From Acidithiobacillus ferruginosus (GTDB lineage: Bacteria; Pseudomonadota; Gammaproteobacteria; Acidithiobacillales; Acidithiobacillaceae), in the NCBI RefSeq assembly GCF_018854495.1, contig NZ_JABBDR010000210.1:1-22839 (forward strand): 22,839 bases of DNA. The letters are read 5' to 3'. A program made the translations under genes and the position numbers. The notes beneath the pieces were generated by a model. The model did no database searches and had not been told where the DNA came from. It worked only from the letters and a program-made list of their open reading frames with translations. This document shows positions 7,237 through 14,983 of this stretch, in pieces (within the stretch, counting starts at the first letter, position 1; the number at the start of each line of letters is the position of its first letter).

Positions 7237-9198
7237 CTACAAATAAAAGACGCTGGCAAAAACAACGATCAACAATATCCCGATATAAGCGAGATAGGCA
7301 TTGAGCGAACCATTCTGTAAAACTAGACCGATCCGGTCGCTGAGCTGCTGTACCAGGCGTACCATCGGGCGGAATAACCAGGGTCCAAAGACGGGGGCCT
7401 GACTGTAATTAAAGTGCACCTCATGAACGAAATAATGGCGGTCCGTATGGCTTTTTTCGGTATGGGTGCTGGGCCGGTACACAAAGCTGTAAAATTCCCG
7501 CAGTGCATTGGAAAAAGCCAGCGCGGTCACCGCATTTTCCGCCGGTATCCGGCGCAGGCCGTGACCCCATACGGGTACCCGGCGGCGGCCGTGACTGCGC
7601 TGGCTCCAGCCCAGCAAACCCAGGGGAATCAGCGCCAGTACAAGCCCCATGAGCAGTAGCAAAGGTGGCGAAATAAAGGCGAAATGAGGGGTCAATGGCA
7701 CCAGTATCGGGCCGCGCACCATGGCGGCCACGGCGGTGGGAACGGCGGGCCAGCCGTCCCGGACCAGCGCCGCTAATGTCCATGGCAGCGCCACGGCATA
7801 GGCCAGCACCAAAAGACCCAGACCCAGAAGCGGCCAGCGGCCCGTGACTTCGGCTGGATTTTCCTCCCGTCCGAGCAGACCGATGCCGAAGACTTTGACC
7901 ATCGTCGCCAGGGCAATGGCGGCGGTCAGGGCCAGACCGGCACCGCCCAGCGCCAGGATCACCCGCGCGGCAGAGGAAGTCAGATGGAAATCCTGAAACA
8001 CGGTTTGAAAGAGATACCATTCACTGGCAAAGCCCGCCATGGGTGGCATGGCGGCGAGACTCATGGCCCCGAACAGCGCGCCGATGCCCAAGGTCCAAGG
8101 GGCGAGGGCCAGTACCCGACTTTGCGCGATCTGATAATTGCCGCGCACCGCCGCCACCCGGTCGGCGCTCAGCATCATCGCGCCTTTGGCCAGACTATGG
8201 CCGCCGAGATGAATCAGGCCTACCGTCCAGGCCAGAGTCGTCAGCATGGACAGGCCGTCGGCCCGAAAGAGGGAGGCGGCACCCAGCGCGACCACCGCCA
8301 GCCCCGCATTTTCCGCTGTGGAAAAGGCCAGCAGGCGCCGCCAGTCTTCCTGTTGAAAGGCGTAGAGAATAGCGAGGATGGCGGATACCGTCCCCAGGGA
8401 CACCAGCAAAATGCCCACCCCGGTGGCGGCACCGACCGGCAACCAGTCGAGCATGGCCCGTCCCAGGGCAAAATACGCGACGTTCAGCACAATGCCGGAA
8501 AGCAGCGCCCCCGAAGCACCGCTGCCACTCCCGTAAGCACCCGGATACCATTCATAAAAGGGCAGAATACCGAGTTTGGCGCCGAAGCCGATAATGAACA
8601 GGACCGCCACCCCGAAGGCCGCCGTGCCATAAGTGGACCAGCTCGCCGCCCAGCCGACAAACTGCGTATCGCTCGCGCCGAGCAGCGCCAGACAGAGCAA
8701 CAGCGCCACCGCGCCAATTTCCAGCAGGGCCAGCATATAGAGACTGGCCTGCCCGCCGCGTTGAGTTTCCTGCAGGCCGTCGGCGAGGAGCATGACCGCC
8801 CCGCCGAAACTCAAAAACTCCCAGGCAATCAGAAAAGAGACACCCTCCTGCAAACCGGCAACGCCGAGACTGCCGAGTAAGGCAACGGCTGCGCCGGCCA
8901 TCCAGATGGTGGGGTTTTTGGCGCGACTGGGGGAGAGAAAGGCCGCCAGCGCTGCCAGTCCACCCCAGAACAGCAGCCAGGCCGCAGCGGGCTGGAGTTG
9001 CCAGGTCACGGCAATATCGCCCAGCGACCACAGCGCACCGGTCGCCGAACCGTCCGGCAAGCAGGAGGCGCTGCCAATCAGTGTCGCCAGTGTACCCACA
9101 ATCAGGGTGATCCGCGCCAGCCAGCCCTGCCGCAGCACACCGAGGGCAATGGTCAGAACCAGGAGCAGAGCAGCGATGCAAAAACTATCCAGCACCAT
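7237..9198 (-). CDS. HyfB-like membrane subunit (NuoL/M family)
   Basis: A 653-aa protein with many membrane segments, similar in length and layout to hydrogenase-4 component B (E. coli HyfB about 670 aa). The antiporter-type key residues are Glu127 (IAWEFLS) and Lys208 (GFGAKLGILPF). The segment after Lys208, usually H-T-W-L-P-x-A-H, reads YEWYPGAY here, a notable divergence. The C-terminal domain (from about residue 560) has the HyfB-type RHYFVHEVH...LQNGSLNAYLAYI pattern. The frame is open to 9315, but ATG 9198 gives a hydrophobic N-terminus and overlaps hyfHI1 by only 14 bp. Only one hyfB is in the window; another could lie to the left. Confidence 0.83.
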   Translation of the reverse strand: MVLDSFCIAALLLVLTIALGVLRQGWLARITLIVGTLATLIGSASCLPDGSATGALWSLGDIAVTWQLQPAAAWLLFWGGLAALAAFLSPSRAKNPTIWMAGAAVALLGSLGVAGLQEGVSFLIAWEFLSFGGAVMLLADGLQETQRGGQASLYMLALLEIGAVALLLCLALLGASDTQFVGWAASWSTYGTAAFGVAVLFIIGFGAKLGILPFYEWYPGAYGSGSGASGALLSGIVLNVAYFALGRAMLDWLPVGAATGVGILLVSLGTVSAILAILYAFQQEDWRRLLAFSTAENAGLAVVALGAASLFRADGLSMLTTLAWTVGLIHLGGHSLAKGAMMLSADRVAAVRGNYQIAQSRVLALAPWTLGIGALFGAMSLAAMPPMAGFASEWYLFQTVFQDFHLTSSAARVILALGGAGLALTAAIALATMVKVFGIGLLGREENPAEVTGRWPLLGLGLLVLAYAVALPWTLAALVRDGWPAVPTAVAAMVRGPILVPLTPHFAFISPPLLLLMGLVLALIPLGLLGWSQRSHGRRRVPVWGHGLRRIPAENAVTALAFSNALREFYSFVYRPSTHTEKSHTDRHYFVHEVHFNYSQAPVFGPWLFRPMVRLVQQLSDRIGLVLQNGSLNAYLAYIGILLIVVFASVFYL

Positions 9199-9979
9199 AA
9201 TGGCCTCCCTGAACCCGTTGCGGCATCCGTTCCAGCAGCAGGAGCAGCGCATGGATGAGGGCTGCGGGATTGGGCGGGCAGCCCGGCAGCCAGACATCCA
9301 CCGGCAAAAGTTCATTCAGTCCATGGCCACCCGCGTAGCCACCGTCCATGGGCGCACCAGAGACCGCGCAGGTGCCCGTCGCGAGCACCAGGCGCGGTTC
9401 CGGCATCGCCTCCCAGGTGGCCAGCAGCGGTTCGCGCATGGGCGCCGTTACCGGGCCCGTCACCATGAGTAAATCCGCAAAGCGCGGCGATGGGGTAAAA
9501 AATATGCCCAACCGATGGAGGTTGTAGAACGGATTGTCGAGGGCGCTGATTTCGGACTCGCAGCCATTGCAGGAGCCCGCATCCACATGACGAATGTGCA
9601 GGCTGCGGCGCAGGCTCCGTGCCACCCGCTTGCCCACTTGCTGTCCTTCGGGGCCATCCAGTGCCGCAGTCCAGATCAGGTCTTCGCGCCGCCGCACGCC
9701 GAAGGCCCAGTCATAAGAGCTGGTCATCGCCCCTTCTGGACAATCCTCCACGCAACGCTGACAGACGATGCAGCGCCCGTAATCGACCACCGCTGTGCCG
9801 TTGGCGACGGTGATAGCGCCCGTGGGGCAGGCGGCGGCGCAAGTATTGCAGTCGCTGCGACAGGCAGCCGGGTCCCAGCGCGGCATGCCCAGCACGCCCT
9901 CCTGCCCGTCGGGACCGCGCTGCGGCCAGCGGGTCGCGGCTTTACCCGCTTTTAATCCTGTCCAGGTCCATACCGGCAT
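9185..9979 (-). CDS. HyfH-HyfI fusion: 2[4Fe-4S] ferredoxin plus NuoB-like subunit, first module
   Basis: A 264-aa protein that joins two subunits normally encoded separately. The ferredoxin half has two cluster motifs: C40-x3-C44-x2-C47-x3-C51-P and C70-x2-C73-x2-C76-x3-C80-P. The NuoB/HyfI half (from about 115) carries the four ligands of an N2-like cluster: CNGC (C137, C140), C204 in GTCAVSG and C234 in PGCPPNP. All 12 cysteines are intact, so an electron wire of three [4Fe-4S] clusters is predicted. A perfect AGGAGG lies just before ATG 9979 and overlaps the hyfG1 stop. It should pass electrons to or from HyfG1 and the membrane arm. Confidence 0.9.
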   Translation of the reverse strand: MPVWTWTGLKAGKAATRWPQRGPDGQEGVLGMPRWDPAACRSDCNTCAAACPTGAITVANGTAVVDYGRCIVCQRCVEDCPEGAMTSSYDWAFGVRRREDLIWTAALDGPEGQQVGKRVARSLRRSLHIRHVDAGSCNGCESEISALDNPFYNLHRLGIFFTPSPRFADLLMVTGPVTAPMREPLLATWEAMPEPRLVLATGTCAVSGAPMDGGYAGGHGLNELLPVDVWLPGCPPNPAALIHALLLLLERMPQRVQGGHYGAG

Positions 9980-9988
9980 TTTGTCCTC

Positions 9989-11482
9989 CTAACGGTCGCA
10001 ACCGGCGATGGTGAGGCCGAAACTGGCCTCATTGATGGCGTAGTCCATCATGTTGGTGCCATGCACCGTGAGCGGGAACACCCGCCAGTTGGAAAATGAG
10101 GGTGATTTGATCTTCACTCGTTCGAGACGGCCATCGCGGATCCGCACGCTGTAATACAGCGAGCCGCGCGGCGTTTCCGTCCAGCCCAGGCCTTCCTGCT
10201 GTCCCTGTGGCACGGTGTATTCAGCGCGCACAGGACCCGCCTTGAGGCGTCCGGAGGCCTGCATCAGCAGGGCGATAGCCTCGCGCAGGGAATCCGCGCG
10301 AACCTCGCTGCGGGCCATGGCGTCGCCCTTTTCGCGCACCGGCACATTAAAGCGCAGGTGACTGTAGGCGGCGTAGGGATGGTCGCGGCGCAGGTCCCGG
10401 TCGAGGCCGGAGGCACGGGCCACCGGCCCGGTAGCCCCCTGATCAAAGGCGGCTTCCTTCGATAAAATTCCGGTGCCCATCAGGCGGTCGAGATGGCTGG
10501 CGGTTTGGTGCAAGCGGGTCAGATAGGCTTCACCTTCGTCGATGATATTTTCCAGCACACTCGCCAGGTGCTCCGCCTGGAGGTTGCGGCGCAGCCCGCC
10601 CACAGTCAGCAGGCTGCGCAGGAAGCGCGATCCGGTCAGTTGTCCGGCCACCTGCTTCACCCGTTCTTCCAGCAGAAAACCCGTCGCCGAGCCTACTTTC
10701 AGCGTCGTCGTCTTCGCCAGCAGGCCAAAATAGTGGAAGTGATTGTAGAGGCGCTCCAACTCCGCAAGAATCACCCGCAGCAGTTGTGCCCGCGCGGGTA
10801 CTTCGATACTCCAGGCGGACTCCACGGCCTGACAATAGGCCAGGGCATGGCCGACGCTGCCGACGCCCGACACCCGCTCCGCCAGAAAAACGGCCGCCTC
10901 GGCACGCTGACCGGCAAAGCGTGCTTCCATCCCGCGATGTTTGAAAAACAGCCGGGGATGGTAGTGGAGAATCGCTTCGCCGATGTAAGAGAAGTGAAAC
11001 TCCCCGGTCTCTACCACGTCGGCCCGTATTGGCCCCCAATAGAGGTCTTGTACCTGGTCTCCCCGCACTTCCGGCATGGTGGGTGGTGCATACGCACCGC
11101 TCAGATGGCCTTCCGGTCCCTCCCGCCCCAGCGCTGGGCGGGGCAGCGAAAATCCTTCGTGAATCACCAGGGGATAGGGCTCTGGATGCCCCGTAAAGTG
11201 CAGACCACCGAGATCCTGCATCTCCCGCTCATACCAGCCGAGCAGGGGGACGACGGCGGCCAGGGACGGCAAGGTTTCGTCCGTACGCAACTCCAACAGC
11301 AGAAAAGGTACCCGGTTGCCTTGGCTGATCAGATAGCGCACGACACAGACACCCTCCTCCCAGTCATGCCAGGCCATCTGAAAGCGCATCCCGGCGGCTA
11401 TGCAGTCGGTGGCGACCGCCGTGAGATCTGCTGCCGATATCTGGCGCCGTTCGCAATCGTTATAGGTCATGGCCGCACTCAT
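9989..11482 (-). CDS. HyfG/HycE-like large subunit without NiFe ligands, first Ehr module
   Basis: A 497-aa NuoC-NuoD-type fusion. The NuoC-like part has WYEREMQDLGGLHFTGHP (83-100); the large-subunit domain follows. The nickel motif RxCGxCxxxH reads R203-V-S205-G-V-G208-S-V-G-H212, so both cysteines are gone (Ser205, Gly208) while the flanking Arg, Gly and His remain. The C-terminus ends FGLTIAGCDR, with one cysteine but no DPCxxC motif. A NiFe site is therefore not expected. The open frame reaches 11716, but ATG 11482 overlaps the hyfF1 stop (ATGA) and avoids a long leader that only shadows hyfF1; a second ATG at 11470 is possible. The protein fits the Ehr group; its substrate is not known. 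Confidence 0.88.
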   Translation of the reverse strand: MSAAMTYNDCERRQISAADLTAVATDCIAAGMRFQMAWHDWEEGVCVVRYLISQGNRVPFLLLELRTDETLPSLAAVVPLLGWYEREMQDLGGLHFTGHPEPYPLVIHEGFSLPRPALGREGPEGHLSGAYAPPTMPEVRGDQVQDLYWGPIRADVVETGEFHFSYIGEAILHYHPRLFFKHRGMEARFAGQRAEAAVFLAERVSGVGSVGHALAYCQAVESAWSIEVPARAQLLRVILAELERLYNHFHYFGLLAKTTTLKVGSATGFLLEERVKQVAGQLTGSRFLRSLLTVGGLRRNLQAEHLASVLENIIDEGEAYLTRLHQTASHLDRLMGTGILSKEAAFDQGATGPVARASGLDRDLRRDHPYAAYSHLRFNVPVREKGDAMARSEVRADSLREAIALLMQASGRLKAGPVRAEYTVPQGQQEGLGWTETPRGSLYYSVRIRDGRLERVKIKSPSFSNWRVFPLTVHGTNMMDYAINEASFGLTIAGCDR

Positions 11483-12942
11483 GGTTGCACCCGAAAAGCC
11501 TGCTGAAAGAAATGCCACAGTCCTTCCGGCCACCACAGTCCAAGCACCAGAATCGGTACAAAGGCCAGCCACATGGGCAGGGTATTCCAGACGGACAGCC
11601 TGAGGGTTGGGACCGCGCCGGGCTCCGGTTCCGGCCCCCAGATCATGCGCCGGAAGTGGTTCATGAAGGCAATAAAAATAAGGATCAGCAGAGTCGCCAT
11701 CACCCACACGGCCCACGGATTGGCGCTCAGGATACCGCCGCGCAGAATCGTGATTTCCGAGAGGAAGAGCCCGAAAGGCGGTGCTCCGGTAATCGCCACA
11801 GCCCCCAGCAGCCAGAGCGCGCCACTGACCGGGTAATAACGCAATACCCGTCGCATCTGGCTCATGGACTTGGTGCCATAGGCGCGCATCATGTTGCCAG
11901 CGCCGAAAAACATCATGGATTTGGTCAGGGAATGGTTGATCATGTGATACATGGCCCCGGCGAAGGCTAGGGGACCGCCGAAACCGAAGCCGATGGCCAG
12001 CACCCCCATGTGTTCCAGGGAGGAATAGGCGAGCATGCGCTTGGCGCCATCCTGCCGGACGATGAACATTCCGGCGATGAAGAGTGAAATGACGCCCAGC
12101 ACCAGCAGTGCCGTATGCCCCATTACGCTATAACCACCGCTATCGACGATGGACAGAAACCGGTAAATGCCGAGCAGGGCGATATTCAGCAATGACCCGG
12201 AAAGCATGGCGGAAACCGGCGCCGGGCCTTCGCTGTGGGCATCGGGCAGCCAGGTGTGCATGGGTGCCAGACCCACCTTGGTGCCGAAGCCCACCAGGGT
12301 GAGCAGAAAGGCGAGAAAGAGCAGCGTCTCCGGCACATGCGGCGCTACTTCCCGCAGATTAGCCCAGGTCAGGGCATAGGTCGGTCCTAAGGTAAAGGTG
12401 CCACCCCAGTAGAAGAGAATGATGCCGAGCAGCGCCAACGCCAGACCCGCGGAAACGATGATCAGATATTTCCACGCCGCCTCGATACATTCTGCCTCGC
12501 GCTCGAAGCCCACCAGAAAGGCACTGACGATGGTGGTGAAGTCGATGGCAATCCAGAAAATGCCGGGGTTATTCATCAGCGGCGCGATCAGCATGGTCAG
12601 GGCAAAACTCGCCTGCAAGGCATAATACTTATGGAGCCGGGGTTTTTCTTCCGGCAGCAGGCGCATGTAGCCAATGGCATAAATGGATGCCAGCAGATAG
12701 ACCAGACCTACGCAAAACAGTACCCAGGCCCCCAGCGGGGTGAGCAGGATCAACTGGGCGCCGGTCACCAGCGTCTTGTCGGGCACCGCCACCAGCATCG
12801 TCAGGGTGAGTCCGAAAACTACGATGGAGTTGCCGAAGTTGATGTACTCCGCCCAGTGTGGACGGCGGATCGCCAGCATCAGCAGGATGGCCACTGCGGG
12901 TATGATCCACAGTGCTGCGATGAGTGCGTCGAAATTCACCAT
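11479..12942 (-). CDS. HyfF-like proton-pumping membrane subunit, first module
   Basis: A 487-aa NuoL/M/N-family membrane protein. Family key residues are Asp134 in WIAIDFTT (normally Glu, as in HyfF2), Lys222 in GFGTKVGLAP, and His229 and His236 in PMHTWLPDAH. Lys and His positions are the same in number as in HyfF2, which supports shared ancestry of the two modules. The start at ATG 12942 (MVNFDALI) lies one base after the hyfE1 stop; the longer frame to 13032 overlaps hyfE1 and is not hydrophobic. Predicted role (family knowledge): ion translocation coupled to redox chemistry in the peripheral arm. Confidence 0.88.
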   Translation of the reverse strand: MVNFDALIAALWIIPAVAILLMLAIRRPHWAEYINFGNSIVVFGLTLTMLVAVPDKTLVTGAQLILLTPLGAWVLFCVGLVYLLASIYAIGYMRLLPEEKPRLHKYYALQASFALTMLIAPLMNNPGIFWIAIDFTTIVSAFLVGFEREAECIEAAWKYLIIVSAGLALALLGIILFYWGGTFTLGPTYALTWANLREVAPHVPETLLFLAFLLTLVGFGTKVGLAPMHTWLPDAHSEGPAPVSAMLSGSLLNIALLGIYRFLSIVDSGGYSVMGHTALLVLGVISLFIAGMFIVRQDGAKRMLAYSSLEHMGVLAIGFGFGGPLAFAGAMYHMINHSLTKSMMFFGAGNMMRAYGTKSMSQMRRVLRYYPVSGALWLLGAVAITGAPPFGLFLSEITILRGGILSANPWAVWVMATLLILIFIAFMNHFRRMIWGPEPEPGAVPTLRLSVWNTLPMWLAFVPILVLGLWWPEGLWHFFQQAFRVQP

Positions 12943-12943
12943 C

Positions 12944-13624
12944 TCAGCCCACCAGCTTTTGCAGGCCGCGACTGCTGGTGGTTCCGGCGTGTACTTTGAG
13001 GAGGCGCACCAGCATGCCGAAGGCAAAGACAATGATCAGCAGATCGAAGATGATCACCAGCTCCAGGAGGTCCGGCATGCCAGGTACCAGAATCTGCGAG
13101 CCGAGAAAAATGCCATTCTCAATCACCAGCAGCCCCAGAATATGGCTGATGGCCTCGGAGCGCAGGATCATCATCAAAAAGCCGATGAGCTTGAGGCTGA
13201 ACATGCAGGTCAGGGCCAGCACCGCGATATTGTCGGTCAGGTGTAGCGCCACTCCCAGTTGCCTTGCGACTTCATAGGAAAAAATCACCAGCGCCGCGCC
13301 GAGGACCATGCTGGAGGAAGGCTTGAGCAGCGGGGTGAACTCGCGTTGGATATCCAGCCGGTTGACCAGCCGCAGCACCAGATAAGGGAGCATGGTCCCG
13401 CGAAAAATCGCCGTCAGAACAGCGATGAGGTAGAGTTCCGGATAATGCCCGTAATAGCCGATGGAGGCGGAAATGGCCGCGATGGTCCAGGATTCCGCCG
13501 CAAAAGCATAAACATGATTCTTCAGCCAATGGGATGCCAGCATCACGAAGGACAGCACCAGCGCCAGAATCGCCAGCAGACTGAACAGGGAAGCGGCCAG
13601 GGGACCCAGATGAAAGATCAGCAT
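12944..13624 (-). CDS. HyfE-like membrane subunit, first module
   Basis: A 226-aa hydrophobic protein matching HyfE in length and layout. The C-terminal NuoK-like part has LLVIENGIFL with the conserved membrane glutamate, and the N-terminus is a clear membrane helix (FSLLAILALVLSFVML). It has the same length as HyfE2. A strong AGGAGG precedes ATG 13624 and overlaps the hyfC1 stop codon. Confidence 0.85.
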   Translation of the reverse strand: MLIFHLGPLAASLFSLLAILALVLSFVMLASHWLKNHVYAFAAESWTIAAISASIGYYGHYPELYLIAVLTAIFRGTMLPYLVLRLVNRLDIQREFTPLLKPSSSMVLGAALVIFSYEVARQLGVALHLTDNIAVLALTCMFSLKLIGFLMMILRSEAISHILGLLVIENGIFLGSQILVPGMPDLLELVIIFDLLIIVFAFGMLVRLLKVHAGTTSSRGLQKLVG

Positions 13625-13633
13625 CGCACCCTC

Positions 13634-14575
13634 CTAAAGCTGGTCAGCCACGATGGCCAGCACGGCAAAGAGAAAGGACAGCGCCAGCGGCTCCTGATAA
13701 CGGTAGAAGCGCAGCCGCGACTGCAGCGTATCCACGGCCACCATCACCAGCCCCACCGCCCCGTACTTGGCCAGAATAATCAGCAGGGCCAACAGCACCG
13801 AGCCAAAACTTCCCGTAGCAGACAATCCCCACGGAAAGAAAAAGACGTTAAGGAAAATGGTGTAGAGCAAAAACTGCTTCATCCAGCTCGCCCACTTCAG
13901 CAGGGCCAGCAGCGGCCCGGAGTATTCCAGAATCCGGGCCTCGTCAATCATGTAGATCTCGTAGGGGATGGTGGAGTGGATGGGCAGGCGGTCGGTCTCC
14001 ACGGTCAGCAGAATGAAAAAGGCGAAGATCAGGAAGATATGCGCCGGGCTCCAGTAGGCCACCGGATCTTGTGCCAGCAGGTGATTGGCGACGAAAGGCA
14101 GCATGGAGTGATCGAGAAAGGTGATACCCACAAAGACTAGGATCAGGGTCGGCTCGGCGAGGATGGCGAGCATCACCGCCCGGCTGGAACCTAGTCCACC
14201 AAAGGGTTGTCCGGTATCCAGCCCGGCCAGCAGGATGAAAAAGCCGCCGAGGGTCAGAATCAGGCCGCCGCCGAGGATATCCCCCATATCGGACAGGGGC
14301 AGCGGGAAATTGGTCAGCACCGGAATCAGCATCGGCACGATGAGCATGGCGGTAAAAGCCACCACCGGCGCCCAGAAAAACACCCAGGACGCAGATTCCG
14401 GTATCAGCAGAGTTTTATGGAAAAGTTTCCAGATATCCCAATAGGGCTGGAAAATGGAAGGACCCTGTCCGCGCTGAACGCGCTCTTCCATGGTGACCAT
14501 GAAGCCGTGCAAAAGCGGTGACAACAAAAGCACCGTCAAGACTTGTCCACACTGCAGGACGATATCGCCGAGCAT
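13634..14575 (-). CDS. HyfC/HycD-like membrane anchor subunit (NuoH family), first module; first gene of the operon
   Basis: A 313-aa multi-spanning protein of the NuoH/HyfC family. Features include the N-terminal loop QRGQGPSIFQPYWDIWKLF, the acidic loop ETDRLPIHS (normally E/D-x-x-R-x-P), and a later EYSGPLLAL segment. It anchors the HyfG/HyfHI arm to the membrane. AGGGG and AAGG lie just upstream of ATG 14575. As the first gene of the minus-strand cluster, it is next to the only large upstream gap (14576-14983). Confidence 0.88.
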   Translation of the reverse strand: MLGDIVLQCGQVLTVLLLSPLLHGFMVTMEERVQRGQGPSIFQPYWDIWKLFHKTLLIPESASWVFFWAPVVAFTAMLIVPMLIPVLTNFPLPLSDMGDILGGGLILTLGGFFILLAGLDTGQPFGGLGSSRAVMLAILAEPTLILVFVGITFLDHSMLPFVANHLLAQDPVAYWSPAHIFLIFAFFILLTVETDRLPIHSTIPYEIYMIDEARILEYSGPLLALLKWASWMKQFLLYTIFLNVFFFPWGLSATGSFGSVLLALLIILAKYGAVGLVMVAVDTLQSRLRFYRYQEPLALSFLFAVLAIVADQL

Positions 14576-14697
14576 GCCTTCCCCTTTATATGGCTTCCAT
14601 GACGTTCCACCGCCCGACCTCGCGATCAGGATCAGTAGCAGTCATTAGCCTATAAAGGCGGTTATTGGGCGGACTCCATCGCCACTTGTGATCATTT

Positions 14698-14727
14698 ATA
14701 GTAGTAATATAGTGATGGCTTGGTCAA
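14698..14727 (-). promoter_or_regulatory. Candidate sigma-70-type promoter for the hyf/Ehr operon
   Basis: On the minus strand TTGACC (14727-14722) and TACTAT (14703-14698) are 18 bp apart, about 120 bp before hyfC1, in the AT-rich part of the gap. It matches four to five of six consensus bases in each box; this is a prediction from sequence only. Confidence 0.3.
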
Positions 14728-14910
14728 GCAGTAAAAAAGTAATTAAAAAAATAACATTTTTACAATCAGTTATAGTGCTTCGTTCGGTTGTGCCGTTACT
14801 CGCACGCGGGCACGTTCGAGTGCTTTTCGGAACTGGGTTTCCATAGATAGTGATGATGACATGCTGCGCGAGATTCACAGTGCAGTTGACCTACCCCAAT
14901 TAATCCATGT

Positions 14911-14940
14911 TTGACACCCTACTAATTTTTCTCGTTTACT
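14911..14940 (+). promoter_or_regulatory. Candidate promoter for eno
   Basis: A perfect TTGACA at 14911-14916 is followed after 18 bp by TTTACT (14935-14940, four of six consensus bases). It lies 44 bp before the enolase start. A second -35-like TTGACC is at 14886. The strong ribosome site AGGAG (14974-14978) sits five bases before ATG 14984. Confidence 0.4.
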
Positions 14941-14983
14941 ACCGATAGTTGCGACACGCAAAATCGGCGAGACAGGAGCATTT

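Larger units (their letters stand above)
14576..14983. other. Divergent intergenic region between hyfC1 and eno
   Basis: This 408-bp stretch has no credible gene. It is much more AT-rich than the flanking genes, especially 14690-14775. It contains promoter-like sequences for both directions (listed separately), a small inverted repeat GCCT-ATAA-AGGC at 14648-14659, and a tandem GATCAG pair near 14624. A weak hairpin is possible around 14800-14824 (ACTCG...CGAGT). I see no tRNA, no riboswitch that I recognise and no clear sigma-54 box. Confidence 0.6.

Noticed and set aside
7222..7240. Fluoride riboswitch before crcB
   Set aside because: Only 15 bp separate hyfB and crcB, too short for the crcB RNA motif.
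7984..14140. Long plus-strand frames at 7984-8880, 10493-11506 and 13259-14140
   Set aside because: They lie wholly opposite hyfB, hyfG1 and hyfE1/hyfC1, and their translations look like reverse complements of membrane-protein codons, not real proteins.
320..14575. Calling the cluster a functional hydrogenase-4 or formate hydrogenlyase
   Set aside because: Both large subunits lack the cysteine ligands of the NiFe centre, and no maturation genes or formate dehydrogenase are in the window.
14696..14878. A 60-aa minus-strand frame in the hyfC1-eno gap
   Set aside because: It has no ribosome site, covers an AT-rich promoter-like region, and its translation has no recognisable domain.
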